NCBI RefSeq assembly: GCF_007830235.1
Contig: NZ_VLKI01000001.1
Coordinates: 366,464-430,463, forward strand
DNA from: Cytobacillus oceanisediminis
GTDB lineage: Bacteria; Bacillota; Bacilli; Bacillales; Cytobacillaceae
Direction: 5' to 3'
DNA length: 64,000 nt
The notes under the pieces are model-generated. The model saw only the letters and a program-made list of their open reading frames with translations, searched no databases and was not told the origin of the DNA. A program made the translations under genes and the position numbers. This document shows, one piece after another, positions 45,005 to 53,167 of this stretch (its first letter is position 1; the number at the start of each line of letters is the position of its first letter).

Positions 45005-45301
45005 TTGAAAGGAACTCCTGATTTCCACAGAGATGCCTTCTTTCTTTCTATTCGTAAACAACCATGTCTTTCATTCGGTCTTCCAAATCCCACACCGTCA
45101 ATGTAACAGGAGATTCCTCACTTCCCGATACAATGAGTCCCTGGCTTGTTTGCTTTGGATAGATTCGTGTTGTAAGTGTCCTTCGCTGTCCAGCTTCAGG
45201 ATACGCGGAATCGTAAGAGAGCCTACCCAGTCTTTTTCTTTTGTTGGCATCTTTGATTCCCACAGGTTCATCCAGCCAAACAAAATATTTAAGAGACTAA
45301 A
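45005..45301 (-). pseudogene. remnant of a GH32 sucrase (sucrose-6-phosphate hydrolase)
   Basis: The minus strand reads ILFGWMNLWESKMPTKEKDW, then VGSLTIPRILKLDSEGHL. This matches the conserved C-terminal part of the GH32 catalytic propeller (FGWMNMWES...GALTLPREL). After about 60 codons the frame shifts and continues in pieces (TVWDLEDRMKDMVV; KEGISVEIRSSFQVVD) consistent with the GH32 beta-sandwich, and then ends. No N-terminal half with the WMNDPNG nucleophile is present, so the gene is a deletion remnant. Confidence 0.65.
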
Positions 45302-45422
45302 TTGTTAAATATGTTAAAAATCCTTGCACTACCTTGAAAATTTGCATATAAATCTAAATATTTTAACAATTTATAACTATATTATATAATTAAGAGGAAA
45401 AATTTTTTGAGGAGGTGACAAA

Positions 45423-46463
45423 ATGACCCAACTTTCTTCCAAAAAACTAGAATTCAACCTCGCCCAGGAAGCAGTAGAACACTTTTTCGAAAAGGGCTGG
45501 ACTGATGGTCTACCGATTATCCCCCCTACCCCAGAAAGGGTCCAGGCAATGCTTGATTATGTAAAAGCACAGCCGTCTGACATTGTAGGAACGATCCCGG
45601 AGAGAAACCGATTCATAACTGCTGAAAAGGTTGCGATTAATGCAGTAATGGCGGGCTGCCTTCCTGCATATATGCCTGTCGTCATGGCTGCTATGGAAGC
45701 TGTGCTGGATCCGAAGTTTGGCGTTCACGGTCCAACAGCAAGTACAGGTGGTGCCTCTATCCTTTTAATCGTTAACGGTCCGATTATTCATCAAATCGGG
45801 CTCAATACCGGGAAAAATCTGATGGGAGGCGCCCATCGTGCCAACGCAACGATTGGACGGGCAATTGGCCTGATTATGAAGAATGCAGGCGGGTCTTCTC
45901 AATTCGACCAAACGACAATCGGGCACCCTGGAAAAATCAGCTTTTGCATTGGGGAAGCGGATGTTCCTGAATGGGACCCTCTTCATGTAGAGAGAGGGTT
46001 TAACCGAAGTGATAGCACAGTGACTGCTTTTGCTTCGGAAGGGCCGCATCAAATTAACAACCACGTGGCCCATACGCCAGAGGGAATTTTAATGTCCATT
46101 GCGGACATAATGACCAATCTGGCAACCTTCCATATGCAAAGAAGCACGCAATGTGCGCTGGTGCTTTGTCCTGAACATGTGGCCACACTGTTGGAGCATG
46201 GATGGGATAAAGCCAGAGTAAAGGATTTTCTTTTCGAACATGCCAGAAGGAGAAAATCAGAGTTTTATCCATTTGGCTTGAGACTGGAACCATTAGCCGA
46301 GGAAAAAGATGAATGGGCAACAGCCTTCCCTTCCCCGGACGATACCCTGCTGATAACCGGAGGAGGTCCCGCTGGAAGATTCTCGTCGTTTATCCCAGGC
46401 TGGGGAAGTGTCAGTCAATCTGTGGCAGTTACAAAGCAGGTTCGTTTGTCAGGCTTTACATGA
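45423..46463 (+). CDS. uncharacterised protein, partner of the UGSC selenoprotein
   Basis: A 346-residue soluble protein. Notable segments are FFEKGWTDGLPIIPPTPERV at about 20-40, VMAGCLPAYMPVVMAAMEAV, GPTASTGGASILLIVNGPI, the glycine-rich NATIGRAIGLIMKN, and TLLITGGGPAGRFSSFIPGWG near the C-terminus. I do not recognise a characterised family. It has a very strong ribosome binding site (AGGAGGTGA) and is followed after 66 bases by the UGSC gene, so the two form an operon. It may be the larger subunit or a dedicated partner of a selenol-dependent reductase (inference). Confidence 0.8.
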   Translation: MTQLSSKKLEFNLAQEAVEHFFEKGWTDGLPIIPPTPERVQAMLDYVKAQPSDIVGTIPERNRFITAEKVAINAVMAGCLPAYMPVVMAAMEAVLDPKFGVHGPTASTGGASILLIVNGPIIHQIGLNTGKNLMGGAHRANATIGRAIGLIMKNAGGSSQFDQTTIGHPGKISFCIGEADVPEWDPLHVERGFNRSDSTVTAFASEGPHQINNHVAHTPEGILMSIADIMTNLATFHMQRSTQCALVLCPEHVATLLEHGWDKARVKDFLFEHARRRKSEFYPFGLRLEPLAEEKDEWATAFPSPDDTLLITGGGPAGRFSSFIPGWGSVSQSVAVTKQVRLSGFT

Positions 46464-46529
46464 AGTGATTGCTAAAACGGGTCAGTTTGACTCGTAGCGT
46501 ATAGAAAATCTGCGAAAGGAGGAAAAGAA

Positions 46530-47060
46530 TTGATTCTTACAGATAAGGTTATTGTACTTGATCCAACCGAAGGTCCTGTGGAAACAGAAAACCATTTGGC
46601 TGCCAGGCTATCTGATGTAAGCGGAAAAAGAGTTGCCTTTATCAACAACGGAAAAAGAAATTCGGATGTATTCCTATCAGCATTGGCTGAAGAGTTTCGG
46701 GAAAATCATCATGCGGAAGTCGTCTGGTTCGATAAGAAGAACCCTTCCCTGCCATTTCCGGATGCATTGCTTGATCAATTGAAGTCCTGCCATGCCGTTG
46801 TAGCCGGAGTTGGTGACTGAGGGTCATGCAGCTCAAGCAGTGTGCTTGATGGAATCTATTTAGAAAAACAGGGAATCCCTTCTGCCGCCGTCTGTACTGA
46901 TAAGTTTATCGTACAGGGGACGACAGCAGCCCAGGTGCAGGGATTCAAGGACTACCATATTGTTGAAGTGTTTCACCCGATTGCTACCGCCCTTCCCGCT
47001 GCATTGAAGCAGGAAGCGCAAAGAATTACCGACGAAGTTCTATCAGTTCTGACCAAATAA
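46530..47060 (+). CDS. UGSC-motif family selenoprotein (in-frame TGA as selenocysteine)
   Basis: Two frames in the same phase are separated by a single TGA (46818-46820). Read through, they give a 176-residue protein whose centre is VGVGD-U97-G-S-C100-SSSSVLD-like (exact: VAGVGDUGSCSSSSVLD). The U-G-S-C motif is that of the UGSC seleno/thiol protein family, and the flanking halves are both clearly coding (VAFINNGKRNSDVF before; GIPSAAVCTDKFIV after). The GIP...CT...HP order after the motif recalls the C-terminal part of GrdB-type reductase subunits, which also carry Sec in a U-G-x-C context (inference). A small hairpin follows the TGA at the distance of a bacterial SECIS. The start is TTG 46530 behind AAAGGAGG. 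The selenocysteine machinery itself is not in this window. Confidence 0.82.
46818..46849 (+). promoter_or_regulatory. Sec codon and candidate bSECIS hairpin
   Basis: After the TGA (46818-46820), TCAAGC (46833-46838) pairs with GCTTGA (46844-46849) around the loop AGTGT, and a CA/TG pair extends the stem past a two-base bulge. The loop is 19-23 bases after the TGA and contains G, which fits the bacterial SECIS geometry recognised by SelB. Confidence 0.6.
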
Positions 47061-47071
47061 CGTTTACATAC

Positions 47072-47106
47072 AAAAAGCCGGTTATCGCTTGATGGCTAGG
47101 CTTTTT
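47072..47106 (+). terminator. Rho-independent terminator of the UGSC operon
   Basis: AAAAAGCC (47072-47079) pairs with GGCTTTTT (47099-47106), with T-rich sequence following. It starts 12 bases after the stop codon of the UGSC gene. Confidence 0.8.
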
Positions 47107-47447
47107 GTCTTTATGTCCAAATATTGCGAACTTCCCGAACAGCAGGTGATCCTGCACCTGCTGCTTGTATGCCCTCTCCTTTATCCATTTGTTATTTTTA
47201 AGTAATATTCAACCTGCCCCCTTGGCAGGACTAATAAAGCACATACACTTTTCATCCAACATTGGGGATGAACTTTGAATCAAACTTGGCTCTGTCTATT
47301 ACCCTAATCGAGTTGTGTGGAACTGTCTCTCCAGTACGGTAACACTTAAAAGAACTGGGGGACATTCCCGCATTTCTTTTAAGTTTTCCATTATCGTAAT
47401 TGCATGTAAAAGATCAGTTTTCTCCATACCTATTAGACTAACACTTA
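47107..47447. other. 341-base region; possible decayed short gene
   Basis: A 42-codon minus frame (47427-47299) begins MEKTDLLHAITIMENLKEM, and a neighbouring frame reads ETVPHNSIRVIDRAKFDSK. Together they look like a small decayed gene, and the DNA at 47335-47370 resembles 8330-8365. No intact gene is supported. Confidence 0.3.
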
Positions 47448-48134
47448 TTATATTGTTATCGATAAAAGTTTATTAAGTCCTTTTCTACCTGCAGGAGTTA
47501 TTCTAATCGCTCTTGTTTTTTCCATTCGTTCAATCCATTGCAGCTCGAAAAAGCGTTCAATAAGTACATGACCTAATGCACCAGCAATATGATGACGCCT
47601 TTCACTCCAGTCTAAGCATTTATGAACGAATGAACGACGCTTTTTTCTAACAAGATCTAAGCGGATACCAAATGATTCGAAGAATATCTCTCCATCCTTC
47701 GTAATCAAAATATCGTTGCTTTTTTCAAAAATATACCCCTTATCTACAAGAGCATCCATAAGTTTTACTCCGAGTTTTCCAGCTAGATGGTCATAACAAG
47801 TACGAGCCAAACGCAAGCTTTCATTTTCAGTTACTTGTTTGAATGAGTTAACCTTTGGTTGAGGTGAAAGGGCAAGCAACGTTTCGAGGGCTTTAGCTAT
47901 TTCAAAATTTTCAATTCGATAATATCGATGCCTTCCTTGTTTTTCTAGAGACACCACATTTACTTCAAGCATTTTCGCTAAATGAAAGCTTGCAGTTTGT
48001 GGCTTTATGTTTGCTGCGTAAGCCAAATCTCCTGCTGGATGGCTTCTTCCATCCATGAGTACTGTTAAAATGGCTGCACGTGATGGGTCGCTAATTAATG
48101 AAGCAATCGTTGAAGCGTCTGGACTCGAACTCAT
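47448..48134 (-). CDS. ArsR-type winged-helix regulator
   Basis: A 228-residue protein with an N-terminal ArsR-like winged helix (LISDPSRAAILTVLMDGRSHPAGDLAYAANI, then TASFHLAKMLEVNVV) and a 130-residue C-terminal region of its own. It lacks the metal-binding cysteine motif ELCVCD, so it is not a metal sensor. It is divergent from the PEP-mutase-like gene at 48253 with a 118-base promoter region, and is its likely regulator. RBS AGGGGAATTGAG precedes the ATG. Confidence 0.85.
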   Translation of the reverse strand: MSSSPDASTIASLISDPSRAAILTVLMDGRSHPAGDLAYAANIKPQTASFHLAKMLEVNVVSLEKQGRHRYYRIENFEIAKALETLLALSPQPKVNSFKQVTENESLRLARTCYDHLAGKLGVKLMDALVDKGYIFEKSNDILITKDGEIFFESFGIRLDLVRKKRRSFVHKCLDWSERRHHIAGALGHVLIERFFELQWIERMEKTRAIRITPAGRKGLNKLLSITI

Positions 48135-48252
48135 CTCAATTCCCCTTTAATATGTATTCCATATTTCGATGATAGTCGAATTATTTAGCTCTTACAATAG
48201 AAATGAAGCAAAAAGAAACTTAAATCCAAATCAGGAAAAGGAGCTTAATTTT

Positions 48253-49092
48253 ATGAGTAACAAAGAACAATCAATAAAGGCAAAAACCTTTCACCACTTA
48301 CATCAGCAATCGTCAACATTTGTTCTGCCAAATGCATGGGATGTAATCAGTGCAAAAATGTTTGAAGAATGTGGCTTTAAAGCTATTGGAACAACAAGTG
48401 CTGGCATTGCTGCTTCTTTAGGGTACTTGGATGGGCAAAGTATACCTCTTAATAAAATGGTTGAAACGATTGAAAATATCGCCAAATCAGTAAATGTTCC
48501 TGTGAGCGCAGACATTGAGGCAGGTTATGGACAGACGGTTGAAGAGGTTTTAGAGACCGTAAAAGCAGTAGCTGCTGCTGGAGCTATAGGGATAAATCTG
48601 GAGGACGGCACAGGTGATCCTAACCGGCCACTATTTGAAATTTCATCTCAAAAGGAAAAAATAGCAGCTATCAAAGAACTTTCGGAATCTAGAAATATGC
48701 CGTTATTTATCAATGCACGAACAGATCTATATTGGTTAAATGTTGGGGATTCTTCAATGCGTTTTCGAGAAGCTTTAAAGCGGGCAAAAGCCTATCAAGA
48801 TGCAGGGGCAGATTGCATTTTCATTCCTGGTTTAACTGATAGGAAGATTATGAAAAAAATTAGAGAGGAAATTTCTTGTCCTATCAACTTATTGGTTGAC
48901 CCAGAGATGCCTTCTTTATCGGAGTTATCTGAGATCGGAATCGAAAGGCTTAGCTGTGGATCCGTCCCATTTAGAGCCACCCTAACATACTTACGGACTA
49001 TCAGTGAAGAGATTGTAAACCGCCAGACCTTTCATCACATGACGAATGGCGATGTTCTTTCTTATAAAAGGTTAACTGAATTCATTCAATAA
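48253..49092 (+). CDS. isocitrate lyase/phosphoenolpyruvate mutase family protein
   Basis: A 279-residue TIM-barrel enzyme with the family's magnesium site VSADIEAGYGQ, GAIGINLEDGTGD, and INARTDLYWL followed by AKAYQDAGADCIFIPGL. Members include PEP phosphonomutase, methylisocitrate lyase-like and oxaloacetate hydrolase enzymes; the typical KNCR-type catalytic loop of isocitrate lyase is not seen, so I leave the reaction open. ATG 48253 with AAAAGGAG was chosen over the longer frame. It is divergent from the ArsR-type regulator and ends in a terminator at 49142-49174. Confidence 0.85.
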   Translation: MSNKEQSIKAKTFHHLHQQSSTFVLPNAWDVISAKMFEECGFKAIGTTSAGIAASLGYLDGQSIPLNKMVETIENIAKSVNVPVSADIEAGYGQTVEEVLETVKAVAAAGAIGINLEDGTGDPNRPLFEISSQKEKIAAIKELSESRNMPLFINARTDLYWLNVGDSSMRFREALKRAKAYQDAGADCIFIPGLTDRKIMKKIREEISCPINLLVDPEMPSLSELSEIGIERLSCGSVPFRATLTYLRTISEEIVNRQTFHHMTNGDVLSYKRLTEFIQ

Positions 49093-49141
49093 ATTAAAAA
49101 ATGTACTCCCAATACCTAAATTTTAACTTTATTATTTTAAG

Positions 49142-49174
49142 AAGCCGATTTTTCTATAATCAACAAATCGGCTT
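49142..49174 (+). terminator. Rho-independent terminator
   Basis: AAGCCGATTT (49142-49151) pairs with AAATCGGCTT (49165-49174) followed by TTTTGTTC. It ends the PEP-mutase-like transcript and lies before the convergent DUF3231 gene. Confidence 0.82.
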
Positions 49175-49231
49175 TTTGTTCTCCTTCCCATTTTTATGAT
49201 TTTCAGGGAATGATCTAAAGATTGTTTGACT

Positions 49232-50194
49232 CTAATTATCAATTGACCTATTGGTTACCGGCGGCTCATTAAACCAGTCTTTCCTTACCAATAACTTAAA
49301 CCCTTTCTCTGAATAGCTTTCTACCTCTTCAATTAGTTCCTTTAGTATCTTCACATGGCTTTTTTTATAACTGGAAACCGCAGCAGTTTGTAAATTACCG
49401 ATTCCGATGGGATTTAAGAACATGATCAAGTTAGCCATTAGTTTATCTGAAAATGGAGAATTACTCACTTTATAAACGTGAGCCTCTAAGCCGGTTGTGG
49501 TTGGAACTCCGTTTTCTCTATATATGTCCGATAAAGTAGCAGCTTGCCGATATGCCAACTTGGTCCCATCTTGCAAAAAACTCTTTGTATCTTCATCCTT
49601 TGCAACATCCGAAAAAGCAGTACATAGAGCTAAACCAACATTATTACATTGAAATGAACCAAACATACTTGCTAATTCAACAGCATTAAGCGGCCTCTGC
49701 TGGGTTGATGCCACTTTAAATAATTTGTTTTCTCTGTCTTCAGCATTCTTGTATGAAAATGACCTGTTTTGCAATAAACCTTTGTGCTCCAGCAAATTTA
49801 AAATAGAAATGTCAATTTGAATTAACTTATTGAGTATTTCTTTAAAAAAATTCTTAACCTTTGGGACGGTTAAGTCTGTATATTGAAAAGAAAGTACACC
49901 CAGTCCATTACTTGTTATATGCTTAAGAATTTCGATCATTAATTGATCAGAAAATAACTTTTCTGAGGGGCTATGTAAATCATTTTCACTAAAAAACGGT
50001 GTAATATTTAATCCATTATCAGATAAGAATTGCAAAGCCTCTTGTTCTTGGAATGATGAAAGTGTTTTAATCTCAGTTAAAGCATCTTTCAAATCAGTAT
50101 CTTCAGCAGTCTCTATAAGATTTCCCAAAAAAATATTGACCATATTTGAACTTGAATGTAAGTACCAAAGAAAGCCTAAATCGTTTAAATTCAT
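49232..50194 (-). CDS. DUF3231-family protein
   Basis: A 320-residue soluble, mostly helical protein made of two similar halves, as is usual for DUF3231 proteins of Bacillus. Each half starts with a LGFLWYLHSSSNMVNIFL / ASMFGSFQCNNVGLALCTAF-like helix, followed by a GLNITPFF / GVPTTTGLEAHV loop. Function is unknown; related genes are often found in spore formers. It stands alone on the minus strand. Confidence 0.75.
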   Translation of the reverse strand: MNLNDLGFLWYLHSSSNMVNIFLGNLIETAEDTDLKDALTEIKTLSSFQEQEALQFLSDNGLNITPFFSENDLHSPSEKLFSDQLMIEILKHITSNGLGVLSFQYTDLTVPKVKNFFKEILNKLIQIDISILNLLEHKGLLQNRSFSYKNAEDRENKLFKVASTQQRPLNAVELASMFGSFQCNNVGLALCTAFSDVAKDEDTKSFLQDGTKLAYRQAATLSDIYRENGVPTTTGLEAHVYKVSNSPFSDKLMANLIMFLNPIGIGNLQTAAVSSYKKSHVKILKELIEEVESYSEKGFKLLVRKDWFNEPPVTNRSIDN

Positions 50195-50298
50195 CTAAAA
50201 GGCCCCTCCACAATTTATTTTCTTTTCTTAGTTTGTAATCGAAAATGGTAATTATTCATTAAATTCATTAAAAGGTTTAACAATAATTGCTGTCCTGT

Positions 50299-50763
50299 TT
50301 AAAATTGTTCAATGTGTTTTTTCCTTATTATCCTCATTAAAAAGAATCCCACACAGACACCAGGTGTTACACACAATATTGGAAGCCAGATAGGCCCTAA
50401 TAATACTCCAAAAAGCTTAAGGGTAGAGGAATATATACACCCCACAGTAACAAAGTAAGCTGCAAATACAAACGGAAGAAAAGAATAACTGTTTCTCCCT
50501 CCGCCCGCATCTTTAAAAGCATCCCACATAGCAAAAAAATACAAACAAGGGTAAAACATTAGCCATAAATAATCGGTTTCTGCAATTGCCTTTTCAATAT
50601 TTCCATGAAAACTTGAAATAATTACCTCGTTAAAATTCGCTTGTACATTTATCAGGAACTCTAAAAATACAATAACCATTCCCTTAATTAGTTTTCCATT
50701 TAAGAATTGCCCAAAACCAGGAAGAGCAATACTCCATAATAGCCTTTCTATAGATGTCGCCAT
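50299..50763 (-). CDS. TM2-like small membrane protein
   Basis: A 154-residue protein with a TM2-like opening motif (LLWSIALPGFGQFLNGKLIKGMVIVF) and four or so hydrophobic segments. ATG 50763 follows AAGGGG; a longer start at 50784 is possible. Function is unknown; proteins of this type occur widely in Bacillus without an assigned role. Confidence 0.68.
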   Translation of the reverse strand: MATSIERLLWSIALPGFGQFLNGKLIKGMVIVFLEFLINVQANFNEVIISSFHGNIEKAIAETDYLWLMFYPCLYFFAMWDAFKDAGGGRNSYSFLPFVFAAYFVTVGCIYSSTLKLFGVLLGPIWLPILCVTPGVCVGFFLMRIIRKKHIEQF

Positions 50764-51048
50764 TCTATTCAAGCCCCTTACCATGTCTCTTATATGTGAT
50801 CACATTCTCTTTATATAATCCCCTTTAAAGGGCAGCAACTATTTACCATCTATCAATTGCCTGAAGATAACATTCACTATTAATCAACACCATACTTATT
50901 ATTATGTAAGCACTCTTCTCAAACTAAACGCCCTTTTAATTGGAGAAAAAAAGCCGCCGAACTGGCAGCTGGATCTTAAAGCACACTTGATTAGGTTTAG
51001 AAAAGCTCTTTAATTGTTTAAGGATAAATCCAGATAATACATTAATAA

Positions 51049-52218
51049 TTATATGTCCGAATAAGTGCGTTTATATTTGACGGAATACATCAGCACATAT
51101 ACAACAATAAATGCCGCAAACAGGTTTAGCACGATTAGCGAATGGTTCAAATTTAAAAATTGAGTAAGTGCTCCGACTCCAATAATCGGTACGATAAATC
51201 CAGAGTACGCACACAAATAAAAAGCCGAAATGACTCGTGGCCGTGCTTTTGGTTCCGGTAACTGTCCGGCAAGTTGTAATGCAATTTGAAAAGTCCACCC
51301 ACCCCCGATAGACTGGATGAAAATGCCTGCCCAGAGCAACGGCAAACTTGATGTTAAACCAGAAGAAACAATAACCCATGATCCAATCGCAAGAAGCAGG
51401 ATGCCGAATCGGATACGTGTAACTGGACGGCTCGGCCAAGGTATGAATTGAGCCAAAGCCGCTCCACCAAGAGACACGAAAATGATCAATCCAGAAACCG
51501 AGAGGTTAGACGTGTGAATAACATCTTTGACGAAAGTAGGAATAAGAGAAAGCGCTATTCCTTGTATTGTGAAAACAGTGAAGATAGGCAATCCGACCAT
51601 TGACCAAAAATGAGAACGAATATTGCTAGGTACACCAAGTGATATCTTAGTTTTTACACGTTTTTGCTCAAAGGAAACAACATCTTTAGGAATTGTTTCC
51701 AGTAAGATGAGCGAGACGATGAGCAGGACGAGCAGAATCCAGAATGGCAAACGGAGTGGCTGATGATGTAAATATTGCAAGATTAAACCTGCGATAGCTG
51801 GTCCCAGACCAAAACCAACTAGAATCGTGACTCCTGATAGCTTGAGAGCTGTGCTTACTTTATTTGGAGGAGTTTGTTTCATTAAAAAAGCAACAGCTGT
51901 ACCTGTAAAAGCTCCGTATGCGACTCCTTCCAATAACCTGGCGACATAAAGCATCCAGGCATTTTGGCTTACCAGGAAGAACAAGGTAGATGTGATGGAT
52001 ATTAATATACTTATACGAACAACCCTTTTTAATCCCCAAGTACTGCCTTTGTCTCCAGTAACAAACAAAGTTGGCAATAGGAAAGCAGCATAAATGGCAA
52101 ACAAGATCGTGATTTGCAAACTGTTAAGTTTGTAAGCCTCACTATACAAAGGGAATAAAGGAGTAATAAAGGTAGCCCCACACGACATCAATAGTGAAAC
52201 TAAAAGCATTCTTTTCAT
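51049..52218 (-). CDS. MFS efflux transporter
   Basis: A 389-residue major facilitator with 12 predicted membrane segments. The motif-A-like loop VTGDKGSTWGLKRVVRI follows the second helix, and the antiporter-type motif GPAIAGLIL is in helix 5, typical of drug/H+ exporters. It lies downstream of two copies of the TetR-type operator (52303-52320 and 52372-52389), so it is probably de-repressed by a toxic ligand of the TetR regulator at 52413. Confidence 0.88.
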   Translation of the reverse strand: MKRMLLVSLLMSCGATFITPLFPLYSEAYKLNSLQITILFAIYAAFLLPTLFVTGDKGSTWGLKRVVRISILISITSTLFFLVSQNAWMLYVARLLEGVAYGAFTGTAVAFLMKQTPPNKVSTALKLSGVTILVGFGLGPAIAGLILQYLHHQPLRLPFWILLVLLIVSLILLETIPKDVVSFEQKRVKTKISLGVPSNIRSHFWSMVGLPIFTVFTIQGIALSLIPTFVKDVIHTSNLSVSGLIIFVSLGGAALAQFIPWPSRPVTRIRFGILLLAIGSWVIVSSGLTSSLPLLWAGIFIQSIGGGWTFQIALQLAGQLPEPKARPRVISAFYLCAYSGFIVPIIGVGALTQFLNLNHSLIVLNLFAAFIVVYVLMYSVKYKRTYSDI

Positions 52219-52302
52219 TGCAGCAATCCCAACTTTCTATAATAAATTCTCCATGAAAAAATTTCAGCATCCATTAAAAAAAGTAAATCAAATTTAAAAA
52301 TT

Positions 52303-52389
52303 ACTTACTAGAAGGTAAGTGTGTTATTTCCTAGTCAACTATTCCATACTTAATAAAACACAATAGCGCTTACTTACTAGAAGGTAAGT
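52303..52389. promoter_or_regulatory. two TetR-type operators ahead of the MFS gene
   Basis: ACTTACTAGAAGGTAAGT occurs identically at 52303-52320 and 52372-52389 (centres 69 bases apart), between the TetR gene and the MFS gene. Its perfect half-sites are ACTTAC and GTAAGT. Other copies are at 52989-53006 and 57506-57523. Confidence 0.85.
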
Positions 52390-52412
52390 TTCTTCTTTAA
52401 AAAAAACCGTTC

Positions 52413-52976
52413 CTACGGATTTCTTAAGAAACGGTTTAACTGGTTAAGTACTTCCACTAAGACATCATCACCTAGAACACGTCTGTATAATAATGCTCCC
52501 TTTACACTTGATAATATCGTTACCGCTACCTGATGGACATCTTCAGAGCTATTTATGATAGTTGCAGCTTGTGCCTCAGCAACTATTTCTTTCATTACCC
52601 TGAGTTCCAGTCTGCTGACTTCCTCAATTTTTTCTTGTACGGCATTCGGCAAAGATTCAAAATCTGTCTGGAGCGAAGAGATCGGACATATTTCAGTACA
52701 CTCGAATCTTTCAGCTTGCTGCTGAATGAATTGCTTAAGTTTCTCTTCAGCAGAAACCGACGAATTTTTAATTAACACCAAAGAGTCTTGCAGCCTCATG
52801 AAAAGACGTTCGGTAACTGCAACTCCTAAATCCTCCTTTTTCTCAAAGTGATAGTGAATACTTGCCTTGGTCACGCCAAGTTGTTTAGAAATGTCATCAT
52901 AGCTAAAGGCCACATACCCTTTTTGTTGTATCAATTTTATTGCTAAGTCTACAATTTGTTTTTTTCTGTTTTCCAT
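52413..52976 (-). CDS. TetR-family regulator
   Basis: A 187-residue TetR/AcrR protein: the N-terminal helix-turn-helix GYVAFSYDDISKQLGVTKASIHYHFEKKEDL is a clear match, and the C-terminal ligand domain is 120 residues, with a Cys pair in FECTEICPISSL. It is preceded by its own operator at 52989-53006 and followed by two operators and the MFS gene, so it is autoregulated and controls the exporter. A fourth operator at 57506 points to the ohr gene. The cysteines are compatible with sensing of electrophiles or oxidants (inference). Confidence 0.9.
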   Translation of the reverse strand: MENRKKQIVDLAIKLIQQKGYVAFSYDDISKQLGVTKASIHYHFEKKEDLGVAVTERLFMRLQDSLVLIKNSSVSAEEKLKQFIQQQAERFECTEICPISSLQTDFESLPNAVQEKIEEVSRLELRVMKEIVAEAQAATIINSSEDVHQVAVTILSSVKGALLYRRVLGDDVLVEVLNQLNRFLRNP

Positions 52977-52988
52977 GCCCTAATAGTA

Positions 52989-53006
52989 ACTTACTAATAG
53001 GTAAGT
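52989..53006. promoter_or_regulatory. TetR-type operator of the tetR gene itself
   Basis: ACTTACTAATAGGTAAGT differs from the other copies only in the centre and begins 12 bases upstream of the TetR start codon. Confidence 0.8.
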
Positions 53007-53104
53007 GTCAAATTGAAAAGGTTTTGAGCTGAAATGTTTATTTCCTAAATTTAAATATTTCCTATATCCCATTGTCATTCAGCATTAATAAAAAGGATAT
53101 AGTG

Positions 53105-53134
53105 TGCATACAATCTTTGATAGTAATAATACTA
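53105..53134 (+). promoter_or_regulatory. sigma-G-like promoter of the germination operon
   Basis: TGCATA (53105-53110), a 17-base spacer and AATACTA (53128-53134) fit the forespore sigma-G pattern (TGMATA / CATACTA). The first ger gene starts 33 bases downstream, as expected for a gerA-type operon. Confidence 0.7.
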
Positions 53135-53167
53135 AGTATTAACACATGTTAGGGAGTACATCTGTTT

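Larger units (their letters stand above)
44861..45422. other. intergenic region holding a repeat and a decayed gene
   Basis: From left to right: a decayed GGTGCC-type hairpin (44879-44921), a GGGCCTGGCACCC half copy near 44970-44985, the GH32 remnant (about 45005-45301), and then the AT-rich promoter region of the UGSC operon. Confidence 0.6.

Noticed and set aside
44840..45308. Several short frames on both strands
   Set aside because: The plus-strand ones are antisense to the GH32 remnant; the minus-strand ones are its fragments.
46530..47060. Two separate genes, 46530-46820 and 46842-47060
   Set aside because: They are in the same phase, the second has no ribosome binding site, and together they form one protein with a U-G-S-C motif, so a single recoded gene fits better.
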